Notes: generated from the letters alone by a model not told the origin. Shown: positions 1 to 8,324, counted from the first letter of the stretch. The stretch is DNA of 64,000 nucleotides from Chelativorans petroleitrophicus (GCF_025398195.1 NZ_JAODNV010000007.1:186001-250000); one strand, 5' to 3'. Numbers and translations: made by a program.

Positions 1-66
1 GAGCGGATTGGCCAGGCTGGTGACTTCCTTCACCCTGCCGGGCGCACGCCTTTCCTTCGTGCTCAT
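1..66 (-). CDS. TrmH-family RNA methyltransferase, N-terminal fragment (runs off the left edge)
   Basis: Only the first 22 codons lie in the window. The ATG at 66 overlaps the stop of the next upstream gene by ATGA, so the two are probably translationally coupled. The fragment contains VKEVTSLANPL. From memory, this resembles the start of the rhizobial TrmH/SpoU family (RNA 2'-O-ribose methyltransferases), which begins with a VK(E/D)VTSLxNP motif. The SAM-binding knot domain lies outside the window, so the family call rests on this short motif and on pairing with another RNA methyltransferase. Confidence 0.55.
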   Translation of the reverse strand, partial: MSTKERRAPGRVKEVTSLANPL

Positions 67-977
67 TGGGTCACCCAGCGCGAAAAAAGAGACGTGGACA
101 GCCGCCGGCCGGCGGATTTTTCGCGGATCACCAGCTCCCCCGATTCCACACATCCGCCCATGCCCGCAAAGGCGTCGCGCATCAGCGTGTGCATGGCAAA
201 GGAGGAGGCGCGAATGGAATAGGCGGTCAGCACCACCGCCAGGGGCTTCGGCGACAGGATGGAGCGGCAGACCTCGATCAGATTCGGCAAATGCTCGAAG
301 AGCTGCCACACCTCTCCCTTGGGGCCGCGGCCGTAGGCGGGCGGATCGAGCAGGATGATGTCATAGCCGTTTCCCCGGCGCGCCTCGCGTTCGGCGAATT
401 TCTGCGCGTCCTCGACGATCCAGCGGATCGGCCTGTCAGAAAGGCCGGCGACTTCCTGGTTCTCGCGCGCCCAGGTCACCGCCTTTTTCGAGGCATCGAC
501 GTGGGTAACCTGCGCGCCCGCTCGCGCAGCCACCAGCGAGGCGAGCCCCGTATAGGCGAAAAGGTTGAGCACCTTTACGGGGCGCCGCGCGGCCTCAATC
601 AGCGTTTCCATGTGCTTCCAGTGGGAAGCCTGCTCGGGAAAGACGCCGACATGGCGGAACGAGGTGAAGCGGCCGAGATAGTTCATTCCGTCGAAACGCA
701 TGGGCCAGGTCTCGCCTAAAGACGTGCGCGGGAAGCGCCAGCGCCCCATTCCTTCCTCGTCCAGATCACCGGTGAAGACCGCGTCGGCCTTCGCCCATTC
801 GGCCCCGTCCCAGGCCGGCCGCCAGATCGCCTGACCCTCGGGGCGGATGATGCGGTACGGCCCATACTGTTCAAGCTTGCGTCCATCGCCCGAATCGAGA
901 AGTGCGTAGTCCTCATCCGGATGTACTTCGAGCACGACCGGCACGCGTTCCTCGGGCAGCGCGCCGGACAGGCGCAT
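63..977 (-). CDS. class I SAM-dependent rRNA methyltransferase (RlmI/RlmK-like)
   Basis: About 304 residues from the chosen ATG. The C-terminal half is a Rossmann methyltransferase: motif I LNLFAYTG near residues 137-144 binds SAM, and the catalytic loop DPPAYG lies near 211-216. The FAYTG and DPPxxG pair is typical of the COG1092 group that methylates 23S rRNA (m5C1962 or m7G2069 in E. coli). The N-terminal PUA domain of RlmI is absent; a small beta-rich region with HPDEDYALLDSG replaces it. An in-frame ATG at 1133 would add 52 basic, low-complexity residues, so I prefer 977, though no strong ribosome-binding site precedes it. The stop overlaps the start of the next methyltransferase. The exact target base cannot be read from sequence. 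Confidence 0.75.
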   Translation of the reverse strand: MRLSGALPEERVPVVLEVHPDEDYALLDSGDGRKLEQYGPYRIIRPEGQAIWRPAWDGAEWAKADAVFTGDLDEEGMGRWRFPRTSLGETWPMRFDGMNYLGRFTSFRHVGVFPEQASHWKHMETLIEAARRPVKVLNLFAYTGLASLVAARAGAQVTHVDASKKAVTWARENQEVAGLSDRPIRWIVEDAQKFAEREARRGNGYDIILLDPPAYGRGPKGEVWQLFEHLPNLIEVCRSILSPKPLAVVLTAYSIRASSFAMHTLMRDAFAGMGGCVESGELVIREKSAGRRLSTSLFSRWVTQ

Positions 978-1350
978 CGTCGGACGCGCCGCCGTCCGAG
1001 TGCCCTCTGGGCCGTCATTGCGCTGCCTCTGATGGCGCTTCTTTTCGAGCAAGGATCTCACCAGATCTCCACAGCTTGGCGCAAATCCGGGAACTGCGGC
1101 TGAACGTTTTCGTTCGGAATTGCGCGAAATCAAAAGCTTGGATCATTGGCGTTCTAAGGAACGCCGGGATGATCCAGGCCGTGCCGCTTCTGCCATAGCG
1201 GCCCGAACCGTGCAACATTGGGAGTGCCTACCCCGCCCGGCGCATGAGGGGCGCGGCGGAACCACGAACAGGAAGCCAGCGAGCTTGATGCAGGCTATGA
1301 CGATGTGGGCCGGCTTCTCAGCGCAGGCGATCTACCTTTCCTGGATTGCG
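978..1350. other. intergenic stretch without a supported gene
   Basis: The 373 bases between the adenosine-kinase-like gene and the rRNA methyltransferase (both minus) hold short open frames on both strands, none with a recognisable product or a convincing ribosome-binding site. The one structured part is a long imperfect palindrome at 1140-1175. The rRNA methyltransferase promoter should lie here, but I could not pick out clear -35/-10 boxes. Confidence 0.5.
1140..1175. repeat. intergenic two-part inverted repeat (hairpin)
   Basis: An outer stem GGATCAT (1140-1146) pairs with ATGATCC (1169-1175). A perfect inner stem GGCGTTC (1148-1154) pairs with GAACGCC (1159-1165) around the loop TAAG. 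No T-run follows on either strand, so it is not a classical terminator. It may be an mRNA-stabilising hairpin or a member of an intergenic repeat family. Confidence 0.6.
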
Positions 1351-2343
1351 CTAAAGAAGCCCCGCCTGTTCGGCGGCAGTCTTCAGGCTCGTCTGCAGGC
1401 GCGGCCCGATCTGCTGGATCACAAGGGCCGCCGCCAGGGAGCCGAGCCGGCCGCATTCGGCCAAGCTGCGGCCCCGCGTATAGCCGAACAGAAAACCGGC
1501 TGCGTAAAGATCGCCCGCACCGGTGGTGTCCACCACCTGCTCCACGGGCACCGCGTCAATCTGCACCGTTTCATCGCGTGTCATCGCTATGGAGCCCCGC
1601 TCCGAGCGCGTCACCACGCCCAGCCTGCAATCTTGCCGGATCGCCTCCAGAGCGGCCTCGAATGAGGCGGTCTGGTAGAGCGACATCAGCTCATGCTCAT
1701 TCGCGAATACGATATCCACGGTGCCCGAGCGGATCAGTTCGAGGAACTCGTCGCGGTAGCGGTCGACGCAGAAGGGATCGGAAAGCGTCATGGAGACCTC
1801 CCGACCCGCCGCATGCGCGATCTGGGCCGTCAGACGGATGGCCTCCTTGGCGCGCGGCGGATCCCACAGATAGCCCTCGAAATAGGTGATCTTCGAAGCC
1901 TTTGCCTTGTCCACCTCGACATCTTCCGGGCCAAGCTCCAGACAGGCGCCCAGATAGGTGTTCATGGAGCGCTCCCCGTCCGGCGTAACGAAGATCATGG
2001 AGCGGGCAGTGGGCGGATTGCCGCCCAGCGGGAGCGTATCGAAAGTCACGCCCTGTGCGCGAATGTCGTGCCTGTAGACCTTGCCAAGCTCGTCGTCCGA
2101 CACCTTCCCGAAAAAGGCTGCCTTGCCGCCGAGCCCCGCCACACCCGCCGCCGTGTTGCCGGCGCTGCCGCCGGAGGTCTCGACCGCCGGCCCCATGCGT
2201 TCGTACAAAAGAGCAGAGCGTTCCACGTCGATCAGGTTCATCGCGCCCTTGATGATTCCGTTGTCGAGCAGGAACGCCTCGTCGCACCGGGCAATGATGT
2301 CGACAATGGCGTTGCCGATGCACAGGACGTCGAATTCGCTCAT
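1351..2343 (-). CDS. adenosine kinase (PfkB/ribokinase family)
   Basis: 330 residues, a normal length for bacterial PfkB sugar/nucleoside kinases. The N-terminus has the family pattern CIGNAIVDI, followed by GGSAGNTAAG, which forms the substrate pocket. The C-terminal signature DTTGAGD (272-278) supplies the catalytic Asp278 and the anion hole for ATP phosphoryl transfer. The GNAIVD-GGSAGNT combination resembles proteins annotated as adenosine kinase (adenosine + ATP to AMP) in alphaproteobacteria. Another PfkB substrate cannot be excluded. A GGAG ribosome-binding site precedes the ATG. It lies downstream of phoU on the same strand after a gap of about 90 bases, in the place often taken by phoB. 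Confidence 0.8.
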   Translation of the reverse strand: MSEFDVLCIGNAIVDIIARCDEAFLLDNGIIKGAMNLIDVERSALLYERMGPAVETSGGSAGNTAAGVAGLGGKAAFFGKVSDDELGKVYRHDIRAQGVTFDTLPLGGNPPTARSMIFVTPDGERSMNTYLGACLELGPEDVEVDKAKASKITYFEGYLWDPPRAKEAIRLTAQIAHAAGREVSMTLSDPFCVDRYRDEFLELIRSGTVDIVFANEHELMSLYQTASFEAALEAIRQDCRLGVVTRSERGSIAMTRDETVQIDAVPVEQVVDTTGAGDLYAAGFLFGYTRGRSLAECGRLGSLAAALVIQQIGPRLQTSLKTAAEQAGLL

Positions 2344-2431
2344 GAGGAACTCCGATTGCGGGGCCTGGATGGCAGGCTGCTCACGCGGTTTATCGCCTCG
2401 TCAGACATTTGCAAAGGCGTGGACAATAGGC

Positions 2432-3160
2432 CTAGCCGCCTTTCTGCACCGATCCCGGCGCCGTCACCCGATGGCTCATGTCTTCCTTGGGGCGTTCGGC
2501 GGGCAAAGTCGCGCCGGTGATGATGTGATAGACCGTCTCGGCGATGTTGGTGGCGTGGTCGCCGACGCGTTCGATGTTCTTGGCGCAGAAGACGAGATGC
2601 GTGCAGGCGGTGATGTTACGCGGGTCTTCCATCATATAGGTGAGAAGTTCCCGGAACAGCGAAGTGTACATGGCGTCGATGTCCTCGTCGCGGTCCCGCA
2701 CGAAGCTGATCTTGTCCGGCAAACGCGAGGCATAGGCGTCAAGCACTTCCTTGAGCTGGGCGAGCGCCAGGTCCGAGAGCGCGCTGATGCCGCGAAAGAG
2801 CTGCGTGGGCTGGCGAACCTCGGCAATGGCCGCCACGCGCTTTGCGATGTTCTTGGCCAGATCCCCCACACGCTCCAGATCGCTGGAAATGCGGATGGCG
2901 CCGACGATCTCGCGCAGATCGCCCGCCATGGGCTGGCGTTTGGCGATGATAGCGACGGCGTTTTCGCCGATCTCCCGCTCCTTGAGGTCGAGGAAGGCGT
3001 CGTTTTCGATGACGATCCTGGCCAGTTCCGTATCGCCGCTCACCAGTGCCCCCACGGCCTGCTCCACCATGCGCTCGGCATGGCCGCCCATCGCGCCGAT
3101 CTGGTTCGCGAGCGAGCGCAGCTCCTGATCGAACGAGCGCCTGATATTCTGGCCTGGCAT
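2432..3160 (-). CDS. phoU: phosphate signalling protein PhoU
   Basis: 242 residues from ATG 3160; a 9-residue longer start at 3187 is possible but starts elsewhere in the family match MPGQNIRRSFD. It has the two-repeat PhoU helical bundle: a first half with FLDLKEREI and ERVGDLAKNI, and a second with DEDIDAMY and ERVGDHATNIAE. The acidic ExxxD/ERVGD(L/H) motifs bind metal ions. PhoU links the PstSCAB transporter to the histidine kinase PhoR and keeps the Pho regulon off when phosphate is plentiful. Here it directly follows phoR, without the pstSCAB genes that normally lie between them in Rhizobiales. Confidence 0.93.
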   Translation of the reverse strand: MPGQNIRRSFDQELRSLANQIGAMGGHAERMVEQAVGALVSGDTELARIVIENDAFLDLKEREIGENAVAIIAKRQPMAGDLREIVGAIRISSDLERVGDLAKNIAKRVAAIAEVRQPTQLFRGISALSDLALAQLKEVLDAYASRLPDKISFVRDRDEDIDAMYTSLFRELLTYMMEDPRNITACTHLVFCAKNIERVGDHATNIAETVYHIITGATLPAERPKEDMSHRVTAPGSVQKGG

Positions 3161-3276
3161 CGGTTCACGTCCCCGCGAGCAAATCAATCACGTCATTAGG
3201 CTACCGGCATGGCAGGAAAAAGAAATAGGCCGGCGGGTCCCGGGGCCAACAATGAGCCGAAAGCTTCCGTCCTCCT

Positions 3277-4536
3277 TCATCCGGGCGGGAAATACACCGT
3301 GAAAGAGGAGCCTTCGCCCACTTTCGAACGTATGGACAGACGCGCGCCGTGCCGAGTGAGGATGTGCTTGACGATCGCAAGCCCGAGGCCGGTGCCCTTT
3401 TGCGCCCGGCTGGTCTCCACATCGACCCGGTAGAAGCGTTCGGTGATGCGCGGAATATGTTCCTGGGGGATACCGGGTCCGAAATCGGTGACGGTAACGG
3501 CCGTTTCCGCGCCAGGCTTTTCGCGCCGGGCCTGGAGTGTTACCCGTCCGCCTGAGCTGCCATATTTGCAAGCGTTCTCGAGCAGGTTTGCGAACACCTG
3601 AACCAACTCGTCACGATTGCCCGTCACCTCGAGCGGCGCTTCGGGCAGATCGAGTTTAATAGCGACGCCGGTCTCGGTGGCGAGGTGCGAAAGCGAGTCG
3701 CTCACTTCCCGCAGCAGACGGCCCAAATCGACCCGCTCCGTCGGCCTCACATAAGGCTTTGCCTCCAGCCGGGACAGTGACAGCAGGTCGTCGATCAGTC
3801 TCGCCATGCGCGCGGTCTGTTTTTGCATGATCTGCAGGAAATTGTCGCGCGCCTTCGCGTCATTGCGCGCAGGGCCGCGCAATGTCTCGATGAAGCCGGC
3901 AATGGACGCAAGCGGCGTGCGCAGCTCGTGGCTGGCATTGGCGATGAAATCCGTGCGCATCCGGTCTATCCGCCGCGCCTCGCTCTGGTCCCTGAAGAGG
4001 AGGACATAGAGGCCGCCTTCCCCGCCAATAGGCATGGCCGCGACGCGATAGGCGCGCTCGAACGGCACGCGCTCGATATAGTCGATGGCGGGCGGCGCCT
4101 CCTTGCCCTCGAGCACGTGGCCGATGAAAGCGTGTATTTCCGGCGCGCGGAACTTGAGCTGCAGGGACCCGCCTGGCGCGATGGGGCCGAAAGCGAGCGT
4201 GGCCGCCTCGTTGGCATGAAGCACCGCGCCGGTCCGGTCGAAAATATAGAGCGGGTCCTGCACGACAGCGGCGAGGTCAACAGCCGAAAGCGCGCCCGCC
4301 TGCTCCGTGCCGTTACGGCCAGTTGCGTTCGGCTTGCCCTCGCCCTCCCGTTCGGGCAGGAGGACGGCTACGGCAAGAACAAAGGCAACCGCAAGCATGG
4401 CGGCTATGCCCCGCCCGCCCAGAAACAGGTCCACGGCCAGCAGACTTGCAGCCGCAGCGGCAAGCAGGACACGATTGCGGCGCAGGCGCCCGGCCGCCGT
4501 CTCAAGCCATGAGGGCTGCATTTCCCTTTCTTTCAT
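3277..4536 (-). CDS. phoR: phosphate regulon sensor histidine kinase PhoR
   Basis: 419 residues from ATG 4536 (ATG 4521 also possible; 4617 would add an unlikely tail). Two hydrophobic segments near the N-terminus (about residues 15-60) are followed by a PAS-like region (DPLYIFDRTGAVL), the HisKA phosphoacceptor box SHELRTPLAS, and the HATPase domain with an N-box (ENACKYGSS), a G1 box (DFGPGIP) and a G2 box (KGTGLGLAIVKH). This order and size fit PhoR, which autophosphorylates and transfers phosphate to PhoB in low phosphate. It is followed after 116 bases by phoU. The cognate regulator phoB and the pst transporter are not in the window, so the PhoR name rests on domain order and phoU linkage. 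Confidence 0.85.
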   Translation of the reverse strand: MKEREMQPSWLETAAGRLRRNRVLLAAAAASLLAVDLFLGGRGIAAMLAVAFVLAVAVLLPEREGEGKPNATGRNGTEQAGALSAVDLAAVVQDPLYIFDRTGAVLHANEAATLAFGPIAPGGSLQLKFRAPEIHAFIGHVLEGKEAPPAIDYIERVPFERAYRVAAMPIGGEGGLYVLLFRDQSEARRIDRMRTDFIANASHELRTPLASIAGFIETLRGPARNDAKARDNFLQIMQKQTARMARLIDDLLSLSRLEAKPYVRPTERVDLGRLLREVSDSLSHLATETGVAIKLDLPEAPLEVTGNRDELVQVFANLLENACKYGSSGGRVTLQARREKPGAETAVTVTDFGPGIPQEHIPRITERFYRVDVETSRAQKGTGLGLAIVKHILTRHGARLSIRSKVGEGSSFTVYFPPG

Positions 4537-4642
4537 GGGTGCACCCGCCCGAAGATACCTAGAGCCTTTAGCCGGGGACGAGCGGATTTGTGAAGGTCGG
4601 TGGTGGCCAGAGAGCAAGCAGCCACCAGCCGGCCCAGCCTGA

Positions 4643-5461
4643 TCAATCCGCGTAATCGCGCCTCATGTAGGAGATGGCGAGCTTGTCGTCTTTCCAGTAA
4701 TAGCGGGCAAGGCAGGCGTCTCCCTCTTCCTTCATCTCCGCGCAATTCGTGTCATCGACCCAGACATCGAGGACGGTGCCAGCTTCGTTCTGCTTGAGTG
4801 CGGGTGCTCCGCCCAGAATTTCAACCGGCTGAGCATAGTCGTGGATCGAGAGGGCAAGCCGGATGTCGCATCCACCATTGCCGCAGAAAGCAGTCGCGGC
4901 AGCGCTGCACTGCATGTTTTGCGGATTGAGCACGAAGTCCTGCAGACGATCTCCATCCAGATCGCCGGTCATGACCAGCGGCTGGTCAAAGCCCTCCTCA
5001 AGCGTGCCGCCGAGTTGCGCGCACTCGTCCCGATAACCCTCGGCAACCGTCCGGACGGCTTCGGGCAGCACGGCGGGCGACCAGGATCGCGCCGCGCCAT
5101 CCGCACTTGCCTGATCTTTCATCCAGCTCTCGATGGCCCTTTCGAGCATGCGAATACGCTCTTGATAGGCTGTGCGCAGACAATCCTCGTCCGCGCCGCA
5201 CGCACGGCGGCGCTCGAGAAAGGCCTCGGCCTCCTCCGCACGCTCTGCGCTGACGCCCATCAAAAACGGAATCTTTTCATAGGAAAACCAGAGCGCGGCC
5301 ATTTTTGTATCCAGCCTGGAAAGTGCCGGCGAGCTGCAGATGGCGATCTCGTCCGGCTCCTTTGCATTTGCGCAATCGAAGCTGGCTGCATGAGCGGCAG
5401 GAAAACTCGCCAAAGCGAGGGAAAACAGGAAGGAAATCGAAAGAAAATAGGCACGCAACAT
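4643..5461 (-). CDS. secreted LprI/DUF1311-family protein
   Basis: 272 residues from ATG 5461; the GTG directly upstream is less likely because an AGGG motif sits about 8 bases before the ATG. A clear Sec signal peptide (hydrophobic core about residues 5-20, cleavage after AHA) precedes a DUF1311 domain with SFDCANAKEPDEIAIC and paired cysteines. DUF1311 occurs in LprI, a lysozyme inhibitor of Mycobacterium, and in many periplasmic proteins of unknown role. The C-terminal half has a DLDGDRLQDF loop resembling a calcium-binding or FG-GAP turn, with further Cys pairs, suggesting a disulfide-stabilised periplasmic fold. It seems to stand alone. Lysozyme inhibition is only a family-level guess. 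Confidence 0.7.
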   Translation of the reverse strand: MLRAYFLSISFLFSLALASFPAAHAASFDCANAKEPDEIAICSSPALSRLDTKMAALWFSYEKIPFLMGVSAERAEEAEAFLERRRACGADEDCLRTAYQERIRMLERAIESWMKDQASADGAARSWSPAVLPEAVRTVAEGYRDECAQLGGTLEEGFDQPLVMTGDLDGDRLQDFVLNPQNMQCSAAATAFCGNGGCDIRLALSIHDYAQPVEILGGAPALKQNEAGTVLDVWVDDTNCAEMKEEGDACLARYYWKDDKLAISYMRRDYAD

Positions 5462-5519
5462 CACTTTACCCTATTGGATCTGAACCCATACGGGGAGAAT
5501 CACTGTCGAGTATAATGGC

Positions 5520-5535
5520 TATCTAGAAATAGATA
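5520..5535. promoter_or_regulatory. inverted repeat upstream of the LprI-like gene
   Basis: A perfect 6-bp inverted repeat TATCTA-GAAA-TAGATA lies 59-74 bases upstream of the LprI-like start. On the minus strand TATACT (5514-5509) just downstream could be a -10 box; no good -35 was found. The surrounding 80 bases are AT-rich relative to their neighbours, as expected for a promoter. It may be an operator; the regulator is unknown. Confidence 0.3.
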
Positions 5536-5643
5536 ATGAATGGGAACCGTCGACTTGCGGCAATAATGGCTGCATTGGGCCAGATAAGGCACGTCCGGGT
5601 GCGTGACTATGAGATTTCCGCGACGGGCCCAATCGCTGCCGCA

Positions 5644-6273
5644 TCAAACCCTATCACAAGTATCGCTCCAGGCGGCAGCTTTGCGCAGGATTTCCAAGAA
5701 GCGGTTTCCCGCTTCCTCAAGCGATCCTGAATTGTCGATGACGATCGCGCCGGGCACGGGAACCGTGCCCGCCTCGCTTCTCTCCAGCCTTGCGAGCACT
5801 TCTTCCATCGTCTCCCGGCCGCGGCTCGACAGCCGCCGAGCAAGCACGTTGCGCGGCGCGGTGACGATCACTGGCACGACCTGCGCATAGCGTTCGCCTA
5901 GCTGGGGGATGACGGCGCGCGAGACATTCGCCACCACCACGCGCCCCGCGCGCATCTCGTCATCAAGGCTTGCGGGAAGACCGTAGGAAAGCCCGTTGGC
6001 GCACCAGGAAAGGGCGAAGCGGCCTGCGGCTCTCGCGCGCTCGAAATCGGCCTTGCTCAACGTGTCGTGTTCTTCCGTTCCCGGCAAAGCGGGGCGGGTG
6101 ATGGCACGCCGGGCGAACACAATATCGTTGTGAAGGTGCCCCAGCCGGTCACGAGCATAGGCGATCAGCGAATCTTTGCCGCTGCCGGAAGGCCCAGCCA
6201 CGGCCACGAACACACCCTGCTTTATGGGGTAGCCCGCTTCATCCGCCGCGCGTTCGACCGGATAGGCGCTCAT
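5644..6273 (-). CDS. phnN: ribose 1,5-bisphosphate phosphokinase PhnN
   Basis: 209 residues. A P-loop AVAGPSGSGKDS sits near the N-terminus (about residues 25-36) and the fold is guanylate-kinase-like, with ARRAITRP and an LSWCANGLSYGLP region. PhnN phosphorylates ribose 1,5-bisphosphate to PRPP, the last step of C-P lyase dependent phosphonate use. The ATG overlaps the phnM stop by four bases (ATGA), which supports coupling and the identity. The gene ends the DUF1045-phnM-phnN unit. The C-P lyase core (phnGHIJKL) is not in the window. Confidence 0.9.
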   Translation of the reverse strand: MSAYPVERAADEAGYPIKQGVFVAVAGPSGSGKDSLIAYARDRLGHLHNDIVFARRAITRPALPGTEEHDTLSKADFERARAAGRFALSWCANGLSYGLPASLDDEMRAGRVVVANVSRAVIPQLGERYAQVVPVIVTAPRNVLARRLSSRGRETMEEVLARLERSEAGTVPVPGAIVIDNSGSLEEAGNRFLEILRKAAAWSDTCDRV

Positions 6274-7412
6274 CAGGCAACCCGCCGTCCCTCGCGCCAG
6301 ACGGTGCGCACCACCGGAATGTCCCCGTCCAGCCGCACGCGCACCAGATCGGCGCGCCGGCCCGGCTCGATCACGCCGCGGTCCGTAAGGCCCACGGCCT
6401 CCGCCGGATTCTTCGACACCTTCGCCACCGCCTGCGGAAGCGAAATACCTTCAACGACCTCGCCGAGAAAGAAGGTGGCCTGCAGAAGGCTGAAGGGAAT
6501 GTAGTCCGATGACAGGATGTCGAGATCACCCGCACGCGCCAACGTGCGGGCGGAGACATTGCCGGAGTGCGACCCCCCGCGCACCACGTTCGGCGCACCC
6601 ATCAGCACGGCCATTCCGGCTTCCTTCGAGGCCCGGGCCGCCGCGGCGGTTGTCGGGAATTCGGCCACGCGCACCCCGTCGGCGGCGGCCTCCGCCACAT
6701 GCTCCCGCGTCGCGTCGTCATGGCTTGCCAGAATGATGCCGCGCGCACGCGCAGCCTGCGCGATGGCGCGCCGGTTCGGCCCTGCATTTCTCTGCGACTC
6801 GCCCATGCGCCGCTCGCAGAAGCGCCGGAATTCCTCGTCCGACAGCTTCATCTTGACCTTGTAGTAGGAGGCATAGGTCTCGAGATCGGTAAACTGCCGC
6901 TGTCCCGGCGAGTGATCCATGAGCGAGACAAGTTTCACGCGCGGGTCGTCTTCGAACAGCGCAAACCCCTCAAGACAGTCCGATGCCGAGACCTCGCAGC
7001 GCAGATGGATGAAGTGGTCGGCGCGCAGACGGTCGTTCGCCATACTCTCCTCGATGGCATTGGCGAGATTGCGTACCTCTGGCGCCTCCACATCGGCATC
7101 CTCATCAAGGCCCACCCGCAGCGCGTCGAACACGGTCGTGATGCCGGAGGAAGCCACCTGCGCATCATGCGCGAGCACGGAGGCGACCGGATGCCAGCGC
7201 ACCCTCGGGCGCGGCGAATAATGCCGTTCCAGATTGTCCGTATGCAGCTCGACGAGACCCGGGAGCAGGAAGTCGCCCTCCATGTCCTCCCCGCCTTGCG
7301 TGACGCCCTCCGTCACATCCGCAATGCAGCCGTCCCGGATCGAGAGGCTTCCCAGAACAACCTCGTCGGCCAGCACGATACGGGCATTTTTCAGAGCGGT
7401 TTCGTGCGGCAT
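6273..7412 (-). CDS. phnM: alpha-D-ribose 1-methylphosphonate 5-triphosphate diphosphatase PhnM
   Basis: 379 residues, the usual PhnM length. It is an amidohydrolase-fold protein: DFLLPGLVELHTDNLERH carries the N-terminal metal-binding histidines, ASHDDATREH supplies further ligands, and LSSDYIPFSLL lies near the C-terminus. PhnM releases diphosphate from ribose 1-alkylphosphonate 5-triphosphate, giving the C-P lyase substrate. It sits 2 bases downstream of the DUF1045 gene and overlaps phnN, so the three are almost certainly one transcript. Confidence 0.93.
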   Translation of the reverse strand: MPHETALKNARIVLADEVVLGSLSIRDGCIADVTEGVTQGGEDMEGDFLLPGLVELHTDNLERHYSPRPRVRWHPVASVLAHDAQVASSGITTVFDALRVGLDEDADVEAPEVRNLANAIEESMANDRLRADHFIHLRCEVSASDCLEGFALFEDDPRVKLVSLMDHSPGQRQFTDLETYASYYKVKMKLSDEEFRRFCERRMGESQRNAGPNRRAIAQAARARGIILASHDDATREHVAEAAADGVRVAEFPTTAAAARASKEAGMAVLMGAPNVVRGGSHSGNVSARTLARAGDLDILSSDYIPFSLLQATFFLGEVVEGISLPQAVAKVSKNPAEAVGLTDRGVIEPGRRADLVRVRLDGDIPVVRTVWREGRRVA

Positions 7413-7414
7413 AT

Positions 7415-8122
7415 TTAAGCAGTCTTCCTTTCGCGTCGGCCGCCCGTCGCATGGATGGACCTTACATGGAACGGGGCGCCCGGCTCCGGCTCTACGAACA
7501 GGGCCAGCGAAGAAACCTTCAGCGGCTCCTGAAGCAACGGTTCGAAGAAGGATGTGATGGCAGCCTCCATGCGCCCGGCCTCGTCAGCCGGAACTCGCCC
7601 CGTTAGTGTCATATGGAAACGGAACTCCTCAAAGACAAAAGGATAACCCCATTTGTGGAGATTTTTAAGCTGAGCCGGCGAAAGGCTGTCGGGATTGCGG
7701 CGCTCAATCTCCTCCGCCGAGAGCGGCGCGCGAAAAGGCTCGAAGGCGGTGACCACATCCGCAGCCAGCCGGTCGAGTTCGGGGGAGGGCTCAGCCGGCA
7801 CGAGCGCGAAGAAGTCGTCCAGCCGCGCCAGCCGGATACGCTTCACCAAGAACGGCTCGCGCTCGGCCGCGAAACGGTCGAGCGCGGCGACCAGTTCAGC
7901 CTCGCTCCTGCCCTCGGCAAGGCGAAACGGCGCCTTCAGTGTGGCATGGAAGCCGTAACGGCGTGGCGCGGCCGTATGGAAGGCGATTTCGGCGGCGGAT
8001 AAAGAGCCAACGGCGTTCGGCCCCGTCTCCTGCCCTCCGAAAGCGCTGCGGCCCAGCCAGCGCTCCGCCGCCTTTGTCAGCGGATCGTCCCGTTCCGGCG
8101 TGTAGTAGATTGCATAACGCAT
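7415..8122 (-). CDS. DUF1045 phosphonate-operon protein, 2H phosphoesterase superfamily
   Basis: 235 residues. Two HxT motifs typical of 2H phosphoesterases are visible: H59-A-T61 in YGFHATLK and H170-M-T172 in FHMTLTGRV. They are about 110 residues apart, as in two-lobed cyclic phosphodiesterases and RNA ligase-like folds. DUF1045 proteins recur in phosphonate operons of alphaproteobacteria, and to my knowledge their reaction is unproven. A GAGGAT ribosome-binding site precedes the ATG, and phnM starts 2 bases after the stop. No PhnP is seen nearby, so this protein could open the cyclic ribose phosphate made by C-P lyase; that is inference. Confidence 0.8.
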   Translation of the reverse strand: MRYAIYYTPERDDPLTKAAERWLGRSAFGGQETGPNAVGSLSAAEIAFHTAAPRRYGFHATLKAPFRLAEGRSEAELVAALDRFAAEREPFLVKRIRLARLDDFFALVPAEPSPELDRLAADVVTAFEPFRAPLSAEEIERRNPDSLSPAQLKNLHKWGYPFVFEEFRFHMTLTGRVPADEAGRMEAAITSFFEPLLQEPLKVSSLALFVEPEPGAPFHVRSIHATGGRRERKTA

Positions 8123-8251
8123 GATTCATCCTCGCAGGCCGGAGCCATTAAGCGATTTGCGTGACAACTTTACAACCCTCAATAACAAGCGGCCGGGACT
8201 GGCGAAAGCGCGGCGGGGATGAATGAGCATGCGATGCCCCTGCATCCGAGG

Positions 8252-8292
8252 CAAAAAGCATCTGCGGCGGGAAGGAGCCACCTTCCCGCCGC
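8252..8292 (-). terminator. rho-independent terminator after yjiH (end of the hut operon)
   Basis: A perfect 12-bp stem, GCGGCGGGAAGG (8264-8275) with CCTTCCCGCCGC (8281-8292), closes a 5-base loop. On the minus strand a run of five T follows about 6 bases after the stem. It lies 33 bases beyond the yjiH stop and would end the hutI-H-G-U-yjiH transcript before the DUF1045-phnM-phnN unit. Confidence 0.75.
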
Positions 8293-8324
8293 CATTCCTC
8301 AGAAGGAAGAACCTGGCGTTCCTG

